Below are positions 36,008-46,336 of a stretch of 64,000 nucleotides of DNA, piece after piece (the first letter of the stretch is position 1; each line of letters begins with the position of its first letter). This DNA comes from Plasmopara viticola. Its lineage: Eukaryota; Oomycota; Peronosporomycetes; Peronosporales; Peronosporaceae. The translations under genes were made by a program, and so were the position numbers. Location of the stretch: NCBI GenBank assembly GCA_001695595.3, contig MBPM02000133.1, forward strand, positions 1-64,000, given 5' to 3'. Under the pieces are notes generated by a model. It had not been told where the DNA came from and ran no database searches. It was given only the letters and a program-made list of their open reading frames with translations.

Positions 36008-37285
36008 ATGATGGACATGACATCCGATAATCTGGTAGAAGATTTGTCACAGCAAAGGCTCGGAGCTGGCGAGGGATCTTCGAGAATTAACGATCACTGC
36101 TCTAAAGAGCATACATGGGTGAGTCCAGTACCAGATTCTAGTACTGACCAACGTGATGATCAGTCGACAAGGCGTGATGGAACAATTCGCATTGGAAAGG
36201 AAGGATCTGTGCACAAGTTAATAAGGCGGGTGACAAGGCTTTTGTACTCAGAAGACGATGAATTAGACCCAGTAAAGCGCAAAGCACACTACCGACGGGG
36301 TTCTATCTTAATGAAACATTTAGAGGACAAAAAAATATCTGGCAAAGCAACCGAAACCGAAATGAAATTTTTTGAGATGGTAAAGAAGAGGTTTGATGCG
36401 AATTTAATGGAGTCCCGAACAATTATCTCGCTTTCTGTATTTCAAACGGGATCCAATCCAATGGATGATCCTTTTGCAGTCATTCACATGCCAGTGGAAA
36501 TTCAGCAAGGCTTTCGTCGTAAACTCTTTTCGATCTTCACTCTACAACTACTTGCTGCTGGTTTGCTGATAGCCCTATTATCATACGTGCCAGCAATTGA
36601 ACTCTTTTTCGAGAAAATATTTTTTAGCTGGCATTACGTCTTTATGGCATTTGTGATAATGGTTCTAGCTTTATTGTGGCTGTACTTGGTCAAATACAGG
36701 TTTCCGCTTAATTTTATGGTACTTGGACTGTACACCGTCACACAAAGTGTTTTTTTCACCGCTTTCGACTGCTACTTTAGAACCAAGGCCAGCATTTTCA
36801 TGGTTAGTTTTCTTTTTGGTACCATGGGGATCGCCACACAACTGTGTTCAATAATCACCAAACGTCCGTTTGATTCAAATATTCAACCGACATTAATTAG
36901 CTACCCAGTTGTGCTTTTAATCGCCTTCTTTCTCGGTTTTGTAGCTTCGTTATTCATATATTTCTTTTACATGATGGATGTGGTGTCACCACTACAATTT
37001 AGTGCGTCACTTGCAAGCATGTTATTGCTCATCATGTGGTTTGCCTATGATGCGTCATGTCTAAACGAAAGGCTGTCTCCGGACGAATATATGCAAGGCA
37101 TGGTGTTTTTTTACACGGACATGGTGCTCTTCTTACTGTTTTTATGTATCATTTTCGTGGCCTGTTTCGCCTGCGAAGGCGACTGCGCTTGTTACGGCAC
37201 TGCAGATGTCATTCCAATTGGTGGACATGGTAGCAGTGATGATGATATAGATATGAGTGCAAATGCAGACGAAGGTAATGACTAA
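36008..37285 (+). CDS. TMBIM / Bax inhibitor-1-like multi-pass membrane protein
   Basis: 425 aa, single exon; two adjacent ATGs (36008 and 36011) can start it. The N-terminal ~155 residues are hydrophilic. From about residue 165 the pattern is that of the TMBIM (lifeguard) family: FRRKLFSIFTLQLLAAGLLI forms the first helix, then PLNFMVLGLYTVTQSVFFTA in the family's central block, and about seven hydrophobic helices ending with VLFLLFLCIIFVACFA. TMBIM proteins are calcium-leak channels or cell-death suppressors of ER, Golgi or plasma membrane. The C-terminus is short and acidic (GSSDDDIDMSANADEGND) instead of the usual basic tail. Which subfamily it belongs to is open. Confidence 0.75.
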   Translation: MMDMTSDNLVEDLSQQRLGAGEGSSRINDHCSKEHTWVSPVPDSSTDQRDDQSTRRDGTIRIGKEGSVHKLIRRVTRLLYSEDDELDPVKRKAHYRRGSILMKHLEDKKISGKATETEMKFFEMVKKRFDANLMESRTIISLSVFQTGSNPMDDPFAVIHMPVEIQQGFRRKLFSIFTLQLLAAGLLIALLSYVPAIELFFEKIFFSWHYVFMAFVIMVLALLWLYLVKYRFPLNFMVLGLYTVTQSVFFTAFDCYFRTKASIFMVSFLFGTMGIATQLCSIITKRPFDSNIQPTLISYPVVLLIAFFLGFVASLFIYFFYMMDVVSPLQFSASLASMLLLIMWFAYDASCLNERLSPDEYMQGMVFFYTDMVLFLLFLCIIFVACFACEGDCACYGTADVIPIGGHGSSDDDIDMSANADEGND

Positions 37286-37419
37286 GTAGCATCACATCGT
37301 TTGAAAGAAAGTTAAGTAGGTCTCATGATTCTCACGACGAGAACGTAAACTAAAATCAATGCACTTTTGCTTTTTGTGTTTCGTTATGTCCGTTCAATTC
37401 AAAGCCGGCCGATACCTGC

Positions 37420-39612
37420 TTACATCAGTTTTAACTTTTGCACGCCGCTAAGCAACATAATAGCGACACCAAAACCAACTGCACTCACTACCAAACCAAT
37501 AGCAAGCGTTATCCAGCCAATCCAAGCTCCAGGGTCCGGGAACGAGTAGCTTCCGATATCTGTCGCCCACTGTGGTTCTGTCCAAATTGGCATCGACGAG
37601 TTTATAACCTCATACTGAAGAGCTGTAAAAGTGCGCTGAATCCCGGGTGAGCTGGCTTCATGATGAAATGCGCTCTGTTTAGCACACACACCAGGATAGA
37701 CACACTCCATCCCTTTTCCTCCGTCACTGCATTTTTGAGTTTGTGTGCACGAAGCAGCCACGTCTGCCGAACTATTAGGCACCATCGCAGACGCGAGAAA
37801 AGCACGAGTAAAGACCTCGTAAGCATTGGGGAACAGGCGCAGTGCATAGTCGTTATCCGACCATGTTTCATTAAAGAGAGAGAACAAAGAACCGTCACTC
37901 TTCTGCAGCACAAGTGTAGAACGATCATGATTCAGTGGACCTGGGTATAGCGTCGCGGGCTCAGTGTAGGAAGGCGTTGCCGACTCAGTCAGACTCAGGT
38001 ATTCAATCAATGTCGTCACCATAAATTTAGAGTAATTATTCATAACATCACAATTCCAGTCAGTAGTGACGCACGAAAGCATAGACTCCACCAGCCACTT
38101 GTCCACAACAATTTTGCGCATCTCCGCGGTCGTAGCATTGCTTGACGCAAGAGTGAATAGACTTTCCGCCAATACCTGAGCAGCTTGTACAACCGCGTCA
38201 ACATTTAAGCCACTCAACTCGTCGTGTCTACTGTTGTACGTCCTAGTAAAACTTTCGTCGTACCCAGCAAGTACAGCCCCTACAAGCTTCCGTCGACCGT
38301 ACTCATTCTCATTAACAAATGATGTTAAGGGAGTAGGAGGAAGAGACCCCGTATTGCCCTCGACAACGGCTGAAGCAGCTGATGGGGCGTTTAAAACGGC
38401 GTTTACAAGATCTGTGGAGTCGTTTGCGTATGGATTCACATGCAGCGTAAAATTACCAGATTTAGGTAGGATACCCACCTGATCGACAGCAATAGCGTAA
38501 GAAATGGTATCGAGCTTCAAGTTGGCAAATTCTGTGCTACTAAGCATCGGCATAGTGCAGAAACTTGCGCCAATGGGCGAAGTCGAGTCAGTGACAGGAA
38601 ACGCGCAAGCTCCTTCAGGGTCCTTTGTAAACTTTTGCAAATCTGACAAAAATTTCCTTGATCCAGCAAATCCAAATTTTTCGGCTTGAAAAGCTGCAAA
38701 AACAATTTTCTTATCAAACGCCGAGTCAGGCAGAGCTTTAAGCGCGTGAGCCGCTGCAAGCAGAGCCACAAGTCCTGACGCACCCGTGTTAGCACCAGGT
38801 GCTAGTATATGGGACAAAGCCGTGGCATCCATACCTGCCATGGCCATAACAATCTCCTTTGATGCTAAATTACCTCTCATAGCCCACGAACTTTGTCCGC
38901 CAATAGGGTCACACTTTGGACTACGTTCTCCATATATATTCGTAAAAGTTAAGCATTTTAACGAGTTCATGTCTTCTGGTCCAAAATAGTAATTCATAAA
39001 GACTTTGTATGTTGCGCCCGCGTCGTTTTTTAAGTTCAATTGGCCACGTTTCGTAAACTCTTCCCCAGTCGTAGTGTTCTCCAGCATCACAACGGGAAAT
39101 GGCAGCGACTCAATTAAAAGCCCATTGCCAGTCGGATTCCACTGGAACTTACTACTAGTAAATGGATTCAGCCCTCCATCTACAGTGCTTTCTCCTTGAG
39201 GCGTCGGAACGTCGAAAGATGCGTTAGTCGAGCCTGGGTACAGCAAAATTCCTCCAATACGATCGATCCCGGATGCTATGGCGTCATAGCTCATGAGAAA
39301 TTCATCCATCACTAAGACATACTTGGATTTGGCGTCCTGCTGGTCAGCTGATCCTGAGATAAAGCTCTTGAGCTCCTCAGCGCTTTTAATCGCGTAAAGA
39401 GTAGCCATGTCCGAGTCCGTGAGGCTGCGGCAGCCGATGCTTCCGCCGGAATGAAAAAAGCGCACGCACTGTCCGCCCGCGGTTATCAAGTGCTCAGGAG
39501 CACCCGCAGTCACGGATGAGGCCTCCGCGCCGCATACTAGCAAGGCCAGAGACAAAAAGGTGGGGAGACGCATTCGAAACTGGCTAAAACCAATATGTGG
39601 CATACGGAGCAT
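37420..39612 (-). CDS. NCSTN: Nicastrin, gamma-secretase subunit
   Basis: Large glycosylated ectodomain subunit of the gamma-secretase intramembrane protease (with presenilin, APH-1 and PEN-2). Single exon, about 730 aa. The signal peptide is MRLPTFLSLALLVCGAEA (starting at 39573); I start at the ATG 39 bp upstream. The frame also runs up to 39732, but that would overlap the divergent neighbour. Family motifs in order: YFGPEDMNSLKCL, SSWAMRGNLASKEIV, LSHILAPGANTGASGLVALL, KKIVFAAFQAEKFGFAGSRK (aminopeptidase-like fold lacking the zinc ligands). Many N-x-S/T sites follow. One C-terminal transmembrane helix (IGWITLAIGLVVSAVGFGVA) ends with a short basic tail. Total length fits animal nicastrin (~709 aa). 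Confidence 0.9.
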   Translation of the reverse strand: MLRMPHIGFSQFRMRLPTFLSLALLVCGAEASSVTAGAPEHLITAGGQCVRFFHSGGSIGCRSLTDSDMATLYAIKSAEELKSFISGSADQQDAKSKYVLVMDEFLMSYDAIASGIDRIGGILLYPGSTNASFDVPTPQGESTVDGGLNPFTSSKFQWNPTGNGLLIESLPFPVVMLENTTTGEEFTKRGQLNLKNDAGATYKVFMNYYFGPEDMNSLKCLTFTNIYGERSPKCDPIGGQSSWAMRGNLASKEIVMAMAGMDATALSHILAPGANTGASGLVALLAAAHALKALPDSAFDKKIVFAAFQAEKFGFAGSRKFLSDLQKFTKDPEGACAFPVTDSTSPIGASFCTMPMLSSTEFANLKLDTISYAIAVDQVGILPKSGNFTLHVNPYANDSTDLVNAVLNAPSAASAVVEGNTGSLPPTPLTSFVNENEYGRRKLVGAVLAGYDESFTRTYNSRHDELSGLNVDAVVQAAQVLAESLFTLASSNATTAEMRKIVVDKWLVESMLSCVTTDWNCDVMNNYSKFMVTTLIEYLSLTESATPSYTEPATLYPGPLNHDRSTLVLQKSDGSLFSLFNETWSDNDYALRLFPNAYEVFTRAFLASAMVPNSSADVAASCTQTQKCSDGGKGMECVYPGVCAKQSAFHHEASSPGIQRTFTALQYEVINSSMPIWTEPQWATDIGSYSFPDPGAWIGWITLAIGLVVSAVGFGVAIMLLSGVQKLKLM

Positions 39613-39678
39613 GGTTATGTCATTCAATAGGATTAGTATGCTATGTATGATTGATGATAGGTTTAATTTTGGTCGCTG
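39613..39678. promoter_or_regulatory. Very short bidirectional promoter, nicastrin / Sds3-like
   Basis: Only 66 bp (105 bp if nicastrin starts at 39573) lie between the divergent start codons, so both core promoters must be interleaved here or extend into the coding regions. No TATA box is evident. Confidence 0.45.
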
Positions 39679-40779
39679 ATGTCTGAGCGCCGCAAGCTTA
39701 ATGTGCGCGAATTGTTGGAGCTTGAGCGTCAAATCTACCAGGAAAGCATCGATCGTGTTTTGAAGCAGCAGGAACAGCTGACTGCTGGCATATTAGAGGA
39801 CTTTGTGCGGCGTTGTAAGCCTTACGAAGAGGATAGAAATTGCGAGCTGAAGGTGGCTCAGAAACAGCTTGAGTTTTCTCAGCAGGATGCGCTTAGTTTG
39901 CTCAATTTTGATCTCCAGCACGCCGAAGATGTATATCAGGCGCAAAGGATGCAATCTAAACGTAAGCTGCTGGAAGATACCCGTCGGAGACGAGCGAGAG
40001 TTGAACAGCGACTGAGGGCGCTTAAAGAGAGGCCATTCAGTTCAAGCAACTTAAAGGCAAAAGCAACGCATGTAGTTGATGATTTTGCAGTACTTAAAAA
40101 ATGTCAGCTCCAGCCCAAGTTGCTGGAAAAGCAGCTTATGCTGGCTCAAAAGCAAACGAGAAAATTCTTTAATTTTAGACATTTGTCGGACGGCTTGCTG
40201 CCAACACCTGAAAGGATCGTGAATGATGTGATGAAAGAATGTAAGAAGGTGCGACAAAGTCGAGTACATGAAGAGATGGCGAGGAAAGCAGTGCAACAAG
40301 GTGCAGAGCCGATTGTCCAGATAGATAATGTTGAGGACGGTCAAAAGATGCGCTGTCGGAGAAATGAGATACACAGCGAAGTCGTGGACGAGACTTTTAA
40401 TGTAGGAGATGCGGTGGTTTTGGAGTCCCAGTTGACGGAAGAAGATTTTTATGGATTTGTGTCGGCATTTACAAACGACGAGGTGAAATTAGTGTTGGTG
40501 TGTGGAACCCACGTGCGTGTAGCAATTGCTCGATTGCGTAGTGGGCAATGTATTTTGCGCAAGCAACCAGAAGTTTTTGCATCGATTGACATTGGTGAAA
40601 ATGGTCACAAAGAAAGTTATCAACCGGTTGCTCTTTCAGGCGTTGCCACTAGTCTACAAGAATTATTACAGGATCCACCTGACGTGCGTCGTCGTGCTGC
40701 CGCGGTTTTAAGTACGTCAAAAAAGTATTTGATACAGCGCTTTACCGGTAGGTCTAACAGTTTCGTTTATGTTTCATAG
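39679..40779 (+). CDS. Sds3/BRMS1-like coiled-coil protein
   Basis: 366 aa, single exon. Residues ~10-120 are one long charged coiled coil: LNVRELLELERQIYQESIDR, then YEEDRNCELKVAQKQLEFSQ and RRRRARVEQRLRAL. Length, spacing and the YEEDRNCEL segment resemble Sds3/BRMS1 proteins, which scaffold Sin3-type histone deacetylase complexes in the nucleus. Residues ~235-300 (FNVGDAVVLESQ, EEDFYGFVSAFTNDEVKLVL) could be a Tudor-like beta barrel, as seen in some Sds3-type proteins. I infer a chromatin repressor subunit, but a generic coiled-coil protein is possible. It faces PIG-L tail to tail, 110 bp away. Confidence 0.5.
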   Translation: MSERRKLNVRELLELERQIYQESIDRVLKQQEQLTAGILEDFVRRCKPYEEDRNCELKVAQKQLEFSQQDALSLLNFDLQHAEDVYQAQRMQSKRKLLEDTRRRRARVEQRLRALKERPFSSSNLKAKATHVVDDFAVLKKCQLQPKLLEKQLMLAQKQTRKFFNFRHLSDGLLPTPERIVNDVMKECKKVRQSRVHEEMARKAVQQGAEPIVQIDNVEDGQKMRCRRNEIHSEVVDETFNVGDAVVLESQLTEEDFYGFVSAFTNDEVKLVLVCGTHVRVAIARLRSGQCILRKQPEVFASIDIGENGHKESYQPVALSGVATSLQELLQDPPDVRRRAAAVLSTSKKYLIQRFTGRSNSFVYVS

Positions 40780-40889
40780 ACCGACTCAAGAGAAAGACAA
40801 CAATTGATATTCGACGTGGCTTTTAACGGAATGAAACCTAGCTGAAAAGTACATGGAGATATGTAAAGCCGACTCTTATTTTAACTTGT

Positions 40890-41889
40890 CTATTGCAACT
40901 TTTTTCGCTCTGCTGCTATGTCAGCAGTGCCAATCGACAGTATGGGTCGAAAAGTGTTGATGAACGTATAGCGAGAAAAGGCCACGAAAAGGCGGCGATA
41001 CCACACAAATTGACTCTGGTGTAAAGCCATCGCATTGTAATTCCACTGTGGTCGAAATACGAACACAAAGTGCATTTCATGCTGCCCATTTCTGTTTTGA
41101 CGCGACAGCCAGAAGGATGCAGCCGTATCCAACAAGCCCACGTATTTACGCAGGATATTTGTGCTTTCAAGAGCCCAACCACAAACAGACTTCTTTTCTT
41201 TGTCTGCTGCTGTAGCGGTATCGTGCAATTTATGGATACATAACTTTACCCCATAGTGAGTAATAATGTGGTTAGGATGTCCGGACACGCCATAATCATC
41301 AAACGTAAAGACCTACAATACAGCAGATCATCACAAGTCAATTTCACTGCGTCAAACCTTCAGCACTGCGACTACCCACCGTATTAATACCATGCTCTTC
41401 TATATACTTTGTCACAATAGCAGCAACATGTGTCACGTCCCATTTTTCCTCCATACCGTCTTGCAATTTGGGATCTTCCACAATCCTGACATGATCCAGC
41501 GACAATCCAATGTACGAGGCGCAAGCTTTCAATTCCTTCGCCCTGACATCTCCTAGTCCGTCGAAGTTGCCACGCGAAAGACACAGCAAATGAATTTGCC
41601 AAGTATTAGTGTGCCCTTCTATGCTTTGCTGTAGCGAGTGCACAAGCGGTAAGAAAAACATGCTTTCATCATCCGGATGCGCAGTGACAATCAATGCGCG
41701 CTTGAACTGCGCTACAGTTGACAAAGACGCCGGAAACTTATTGGCTGAAGACTTAGTAGCAATAAGCGCCACAATAACAAGAAGAATGACGTTAGTACCA
41801 AGCAGAAGGTACTTGAACATCTTGAGCAGCGTCTCCAACTCATCTTCACTCAGCATCGTACCAAAATGTGGTTGGGAAAATTTAACCAT
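40890..41889 (-). CDS. PIGL: N-acetylglucosaminyl-phosphatidylinositol de-N-acetylase (PIG-L)
   Basis: Removes the acetyl group from GlcNAc-PI, the second step of GPI-anchor synthesis, on the cytosolic face of the ER. Exon 1 is 41380-41889 and exon 2 is 40890-41312. The 67-bp intron has a GTGGGT donor and a TAG acceptor, and the join reads EEHGINTVFTFDDYGVSGHP. The product is about 310 aa, longer than human PIG-L (252) mainly through a longer N-terminus and insertion. An N-terminal anchor (YLLLGTNVILLVIVALIA) precedes the metal-binding motif AHPDDE; the second metal motif SGHPNH opens exon 2. The segment NILRKYVGLLDTAAS and the end FSRYTFINTF match the family. It begins 46 bp past the ARMC7 stop on the same strand. 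Confidence 0.9.
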
Positions 41890-41935
41890 ACAAAAAAATT
41901 AAACTAAGTATCCTACAAAATTGCTTGAAATAGCT

Positions 41936-42649
41936 TTACATGTAGGTATTAATTTGCGCGAGCTCCTGATACCGACTGATAAATGCAGCCGCAGTGTTTG
42001 CGATTTGCTCGATGCGATGGCTTTGTAGTGACTGCAGCTTGGTCGTGAATTTGTTGGAAGTAATCTCGATAAACGCGTTTGAGTCCAGTAGAAAATACGC
42101 AATCGTCAGAGCGTAGACGATTACATTTAGCTCCGGCGCGGACGTTAATTCACTCTCGAGCGAGAATTTTAGAATGTAGGGCGCGACAATCTCCACTCCA
42201 TCACCTTCAATAAATTGCTGTTGCAAGTCAGGATCTGGGATGCAATTGCAGATGCCCCCCAGCGCGAATTCCACCAATTTATACCTGTGTGAGGTATCGG
42301 ATGACAGAGTTTTGGCCTTCCCTTGTTTAGATTGGAAATTGTAATTCATAGAGGCTTTGCCTACTTTTTCTGCGTTCATGATATTGAGAAAAAAGTCCAT
42401 GACGCGCAGTCGATCAAGAGACCTGTAGTTGATGGGATCATACGCAAAGTTGGCCAGATTCGCGACGATTTCTTCCTTTCGAATAAGATGAGGCGAACGT
42501 TGGAATTCTTCCATCAGCTGCTGCAAGTACACATGGCGTGGCGGAGCGTATTGTCCTTGACGTTCTTGAAGGCGTTCACGGGAGGATAGCATACGACAAT
42601 CTATACCGAATGGTTTTTTTACATTCGATTGTATAAATCTTGAGGACAT
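41936..42649 (-). CDS. ARMC7: Armadillo repeat-containing protein 7 (ARMC7-like)
   Basis: 237 aa, single exon. The helix pattern VANLANFAYDPINYRSLDRL, then LVEFALGGICNCIPDP, is the armadillo repeat signature as found in ARMC7, a small spliceosome-associated protein in animals. A lysine/serine insertion (SKQGKAKTLSSDTSHRY) separates two repeats. It lies between ferrochelatase (64 bp upstream) and PIG-L (46 bp downstream), all on the minus strand. Function in oomycetes is not known; the spliceosome link is inherited from animal homologues. Confidence 0.8.
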   Translation of the reverse strand: MSSRFIQSNVKKPFGIDCRMLSSRERLQERQGQYAPPRHVYLQQLMEEFQRSPHLIRKEEIVANLANFAYDPINYRSLDRLRVMDFFLNIMNAEKVGKASMNYNFQSKQGKAKTLSSDTSHRYKLVEFALGGICNCIPDPDLQQQFIEGDGVEIVAPYILKFSLESELTSAPELNVIVYALTIAYFLLDSNAFIEITSNKFTTKLQSLQSHRIEQIANTAAAFISRYQELAQINTYM

Positions 42650-42713
42650 AACGTACTATTTAATTTTGTCTAGCAAAATTGGGCTTTTACAAAGCTTTTT
42701 CTTATAGGCCTTT

Positions 42714-44023
42714 CTACAAAAGCTTTTTGTAAGGCTTAACGGGATTTACAATGGTGCGACACATGGGATTCGTGCAGCCTGCGCAGTTGAGAGGATACGT
42801 GGGCGAGTGTAACTGGTCCGAGTCCAGATGTTCCTTTACAATGTCAGCTTGTGCTCTAGACAAGAGGGGCTCGTCGTTCAAAGACGGGCATCGCGTAAAT
42901 TCCTAATGACAAGATATAAGCAAAGTCATTCAGCGATAAACGGTACGTAATAAATTGCAGCAACGTACCGCAATGCCAGCAGCCTTTGCTTCTTCTCCAT
43001 ACTCAATATCAATCTCATACAGCGTCTCGATGTGGTCCGACGTAAATGCAATCGGCACCGCCATGACACGCCTGTATTCAAAAGCAGCGCAACAAAGCAT
43101 CAGCATCTTTCCTCCACAAAGCTCTCTTGCATCTTAACGCACTTGTGTCCCTGCTTTCCGTAGCGCTCAATCACATCACTGGTGCTCGGTCCCATCCATG
43201 GTAAGTAGCCGACCTTAGACTGCCAGCTAAGAATGTGCGGGTTCTTTCCAGCAAGCTGCTTCATCACACGCTCAGCCGTAGCAGCAATCTCATTCACGTA
43301 CGAATCACCCTTATACACCGTTTTCATGGGCACCGAGTGAGCCGAGAACATGATGATCACTTTGTCACGATCTTCTGGCGCGTATTGCTCAAGTCCCATC
43401 TTGACACGATTGACAAGCGCCGAAATATAACCTGGATGTGTGTTCCACCGATCAATAAGTGACCACTTGAAGCTCTCTTTCATGTTCAAGCGGTCCAGCT
43501 CACGCCACAAGTGGTTCATGCTAGATCCCGATGTTGTGCATGACCATTGCGGATATTGCGAGAAGGCAATCGCACGTGTGACACCATCATTATCCATCTG
43601 CCTTAAAGACTGCTCTGTTAGCGGATTAGCATAGCGGAAGAACACATAGTGTTTGTGTGGCGCACTCTTTAACATCACAGCCCAACAATATCAGTCACAG
43701 TTAGCTCTCTAAATTAAATCAAACTTTTTCACCTCTGGACGGATTTCATCAAGGATCTTGCACATATTCTCGCCCTGGATATTGGTCCATTTAAGAATGG
43801 GTGAGCCGCCACCGATCTGCGCATATTGGTCCACAATTTGAGGCGTGCGACGCTTAGCTACCCACGGACCGACGTACTTCTGCGCAGGGCCCATAGGAAT
43901 AAGCTCTGGATCCGTAAAAAGGTTAGTGAGGAAACTTTGCACTTCAAGTAAAGTGGACGGTCCCCCCATATTAAACATTGCAATAGCAGTAGGAGCTTTT
44001 TTAGCGGAGCGGATGATGGCCAT
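42714..44023 (-). CDS. FECH: Ferrochelatase
   Basis: Inserts Fe2+ into protoporphyrin IX, the last step of heme synthesis, at the mitochondrial inner membrane. Exons are 43733-44023, 43143-43666, 42969-43071 and 42714-42902, with introns of 66, 71 and 66 bp, all GT-AG and in phase, for about 368 aa. Motifs: [17 protein letters not shown] at the start, [28 protein letters not shown], the catalytic-His motif FSAHSVPM, and [20 protein letters not shown]. The C-terminus [12 protein letters not shown] supplies clustered cysteines like the [2Fe-2S] ligands of animal ferrochelatase. The ATG begins almost at the mature protein ([18 protein letters not shown]), so a long mitochondrial presequence is missing or lies in an unseen 5' exon. 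A LINE sits 93 bp upstream. Confidence 0.92.
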
Positions 44024-44102
44024 GCTTGCGAGCGTTAAGAAATTACTTTGTAAGGCGTATCGTATTTGACAGGGACAGAAGCGAAATGTACTTTTTCGTA
44101 CA

Positions 44103-45072
44103 TATACTCAGGTCTAGGTTCGAAGCGCAAGAAGCACGTAACACTCCCCGAAGATCTCCGGCGCTACCGCGTCGATATCCTTGGCCTCCGCGAAACCAAG
44201 ATTTACGATAGAGGTGAGCACCGCATTGATGACTTCCTTCTAACCCTAAAAAAAAAAAAATCGAAGCCAAGACCGAAGTCACCGAAATCCGCCGCCACTG
44301 CAACCCGTCGGGCGCCACTCGACACGCCCGATCCCGAGAAGAAACCTGGCACCACACTAAGAAGCTCGGAACACTCCTCGGCGATATTTAAGATCTATCC
44401 CGACGCAAGTCCCTGGCCACCCTCGCGCTCCACCGCCTCTGGTCCGTCTGGCTCCGCCCCACGTTCATCTCACCCAAGACACGCATTCGATTGTACAACA
44501 CCTACGTTCTACCGATTCTGCTGTACAACTGGGCTCTTACCAAGTCAGAGCTCCACGGTCTCGAGAGTTTCCATCGCCGCCAGCTTCGCTACGCTCTTGG
44601 CTATCGCTACCCCCGACCCATTTCGAATGCAAGACTCTACGACCTCTGTGATGAGCGGCCGCTGAGACTACGACTGACACAAGCTCGCTGGCGCCTGTTT
44701 GGCCATGTACTTCGCCGCTATCCCGACATTCCAGCTGACCTCCAGATGCGTGCCTACTTCTTCTCCACCGCAGCAAAATGGCGCGGACGTCCCCGCACCA
44801 CGCTCCCCTCGACACTCGACCGCAATCTTGTTTCCCGTGGCTCCGGCTTTCGACTCCGGATAGCACAAGACCTCGAAGTGGTACGTACCCTTGCACAAGA
44901 CCGAAAGAAATGGAAGACCCATTTGACCTCGGTGCTGGATGCACTGCCCGCCGAACGAGACTCGACGTATGCGGACACCACTCTATGCCGTGGACTAGCC
45001 AGACTGAGCCTAGCACGTGCATACCTTGGCAACGCGATAACGTAATACTTTACTTTTTTATACTCAGGTCTA
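44103..45072 (+). mobile_element. Internally deleted RTE-like LINE with perfect 14-bp target-site duplications
   Basis: The sequence tatactcaggtcta lies at 44103-44116 and 45059-45072, bounding a 942-bp insert. The left part encodes the start of an APE-type endonuclease (EDLRRYRVDILGLRETKIYD). The right part encodes the C-terminal end of a LINE polyprotein; the endonuclease catalytic half and the whole reverse transcriptase are missing. The 3' tail is not poly(A) (taatactttacttttt). Its 3' 145 bp match the insert at 16.1-16.5 kb at about 95% by eye, so the family moved recently. It inserted just upstream of ferrochelatase, in the opposite direction. Confidence 0.9.
44491..45045 (+). pseudogene. 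LINE polyprotein C-terminal remnant, still open
   Basis: 184 uninterrupted codons inside the deleted RTE-like LINE. The stretches NWALTKSELHGLESFHRRQL, FGHVLRRYPDIPADLQ and KWRGRPRTT are the C-terminal region that follows reverse transcriptase in RTE/CR1-type elements. No catalytic domain is left, so it has no activity on its own. Confidence 0.75.
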
Positions 45073-46300
45073 CAAATGTATAAGTTTGTAGGCTACCATG
45101 GTTTGTTTGGATCACTAGTGAGGTGCCTATTGGACAATAGGGGCTCTCATTGCGTTATGATTGCTCTTTATGGGATGTCAGCTTTCAACATTAAAAAAGG
45201 CACTATGTAACGGCCCGATACATCCCCCCCAAGGTTTTTCTTAATAGTGAGTGTTAGTGCTATCCATCACTCATACGAGAGATTATACTGGTTATAACGA
45301 TGGCTTATTATGAGCAAAGAATGCTGCCTGTGGGTTCATAAGCGATGACCAAGCATGCCAACAGAAAAGATAATTAGCACTGAAGGACCAAAAGCTGGGT
45401 CTGCATCAAAATCTGCCCTCACACCGAAGGCCGCGCCGGCTACTCAGACAACGGGTACAACGTGGCTCAAACGCCAAAGAACCTTTTGGGCTAAGAAGAC
45501 CATGAAGTGACTTTCAGCCCAAGAAAGCGTGCCTGCCATCCCCTCCACCTGATGATCCACAGCCACCTCTGCCTTTGAGCGATGGTGCACATAAGGGAAT
45601 CTACGAGCAGTTCCACGAACAAACTAGGATTAAATAAGACCTGACTTTCTGTCTGACATACCGTTCATGCGAAAGACTTTGCTGATAGGAAAGTGTGCAT
45701 AATAAAGCCTCATCCTGGATTGCCTCGTTGCCGATATAATGAGCATTTGGACGAGAAATAGTGTAAACTAATGTTGAGATCCTTGAAGCAGCCTTGAGTA
45801 TCAGTTAGCAGCTAGCAATAGGATGTGTGACCCAGTGTAAGCGAATTTGACGTGCCTTGAAAGAGCTCATTGTCGATGGCCAGCGAATCTGACGAGAAAG
45901 TAAAGAAACTATCATTGGAGTACTGCCCACCAATGCAAACACTATGGCTTCAAACAGTACACTCAGCATTATGCGCCACGAGGGCACACCAGAGGACACT
46001 TTTTTGTGATGTTCACATTAGGCCTTAGGTCGGAAATGTTCATCGTACCATCGCGACTATATTACGCGTCTTTGGCACCGCACTTATTCCGCTTAGAACT
46101 TACACGGCATCGCAAGAACTAAGACAGCTTGGAGCTGCAACTCCTAAAAGAAAGCTGGTCTAAGAAGGTATTACAGTACCAAACGACAACAATTTGACAA
46201 AGTGTATCGTTTGGAGTAAGGTGAGTTCTCAGCCCAAATTCTGGTAGCTTCAGACAAATTCCTTTACGATTATTACGAAAAAATGTTACGGAGTCACGAA

Positions 46301-46336
46301 AGCAGTGCGTGTCACACCAGCAGTGCGTGTCACACC
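46301..46336. repeat. 18-bp perfect tandem repeat, two units
   Basis: The unit agcagtgcgtgtcacacc occurs twice in a row (46301-46318 and 46319-46336) with no mismatch. This suggests a recent slippage event. Confidence 0.85.

Noticed and set aside
44537..45022. 161-codon minus-strand frame opposite the LINE remnant
   Set aside because: Shadow of the plus-strand LINE coding sequence, which carries the recognisable motifs.
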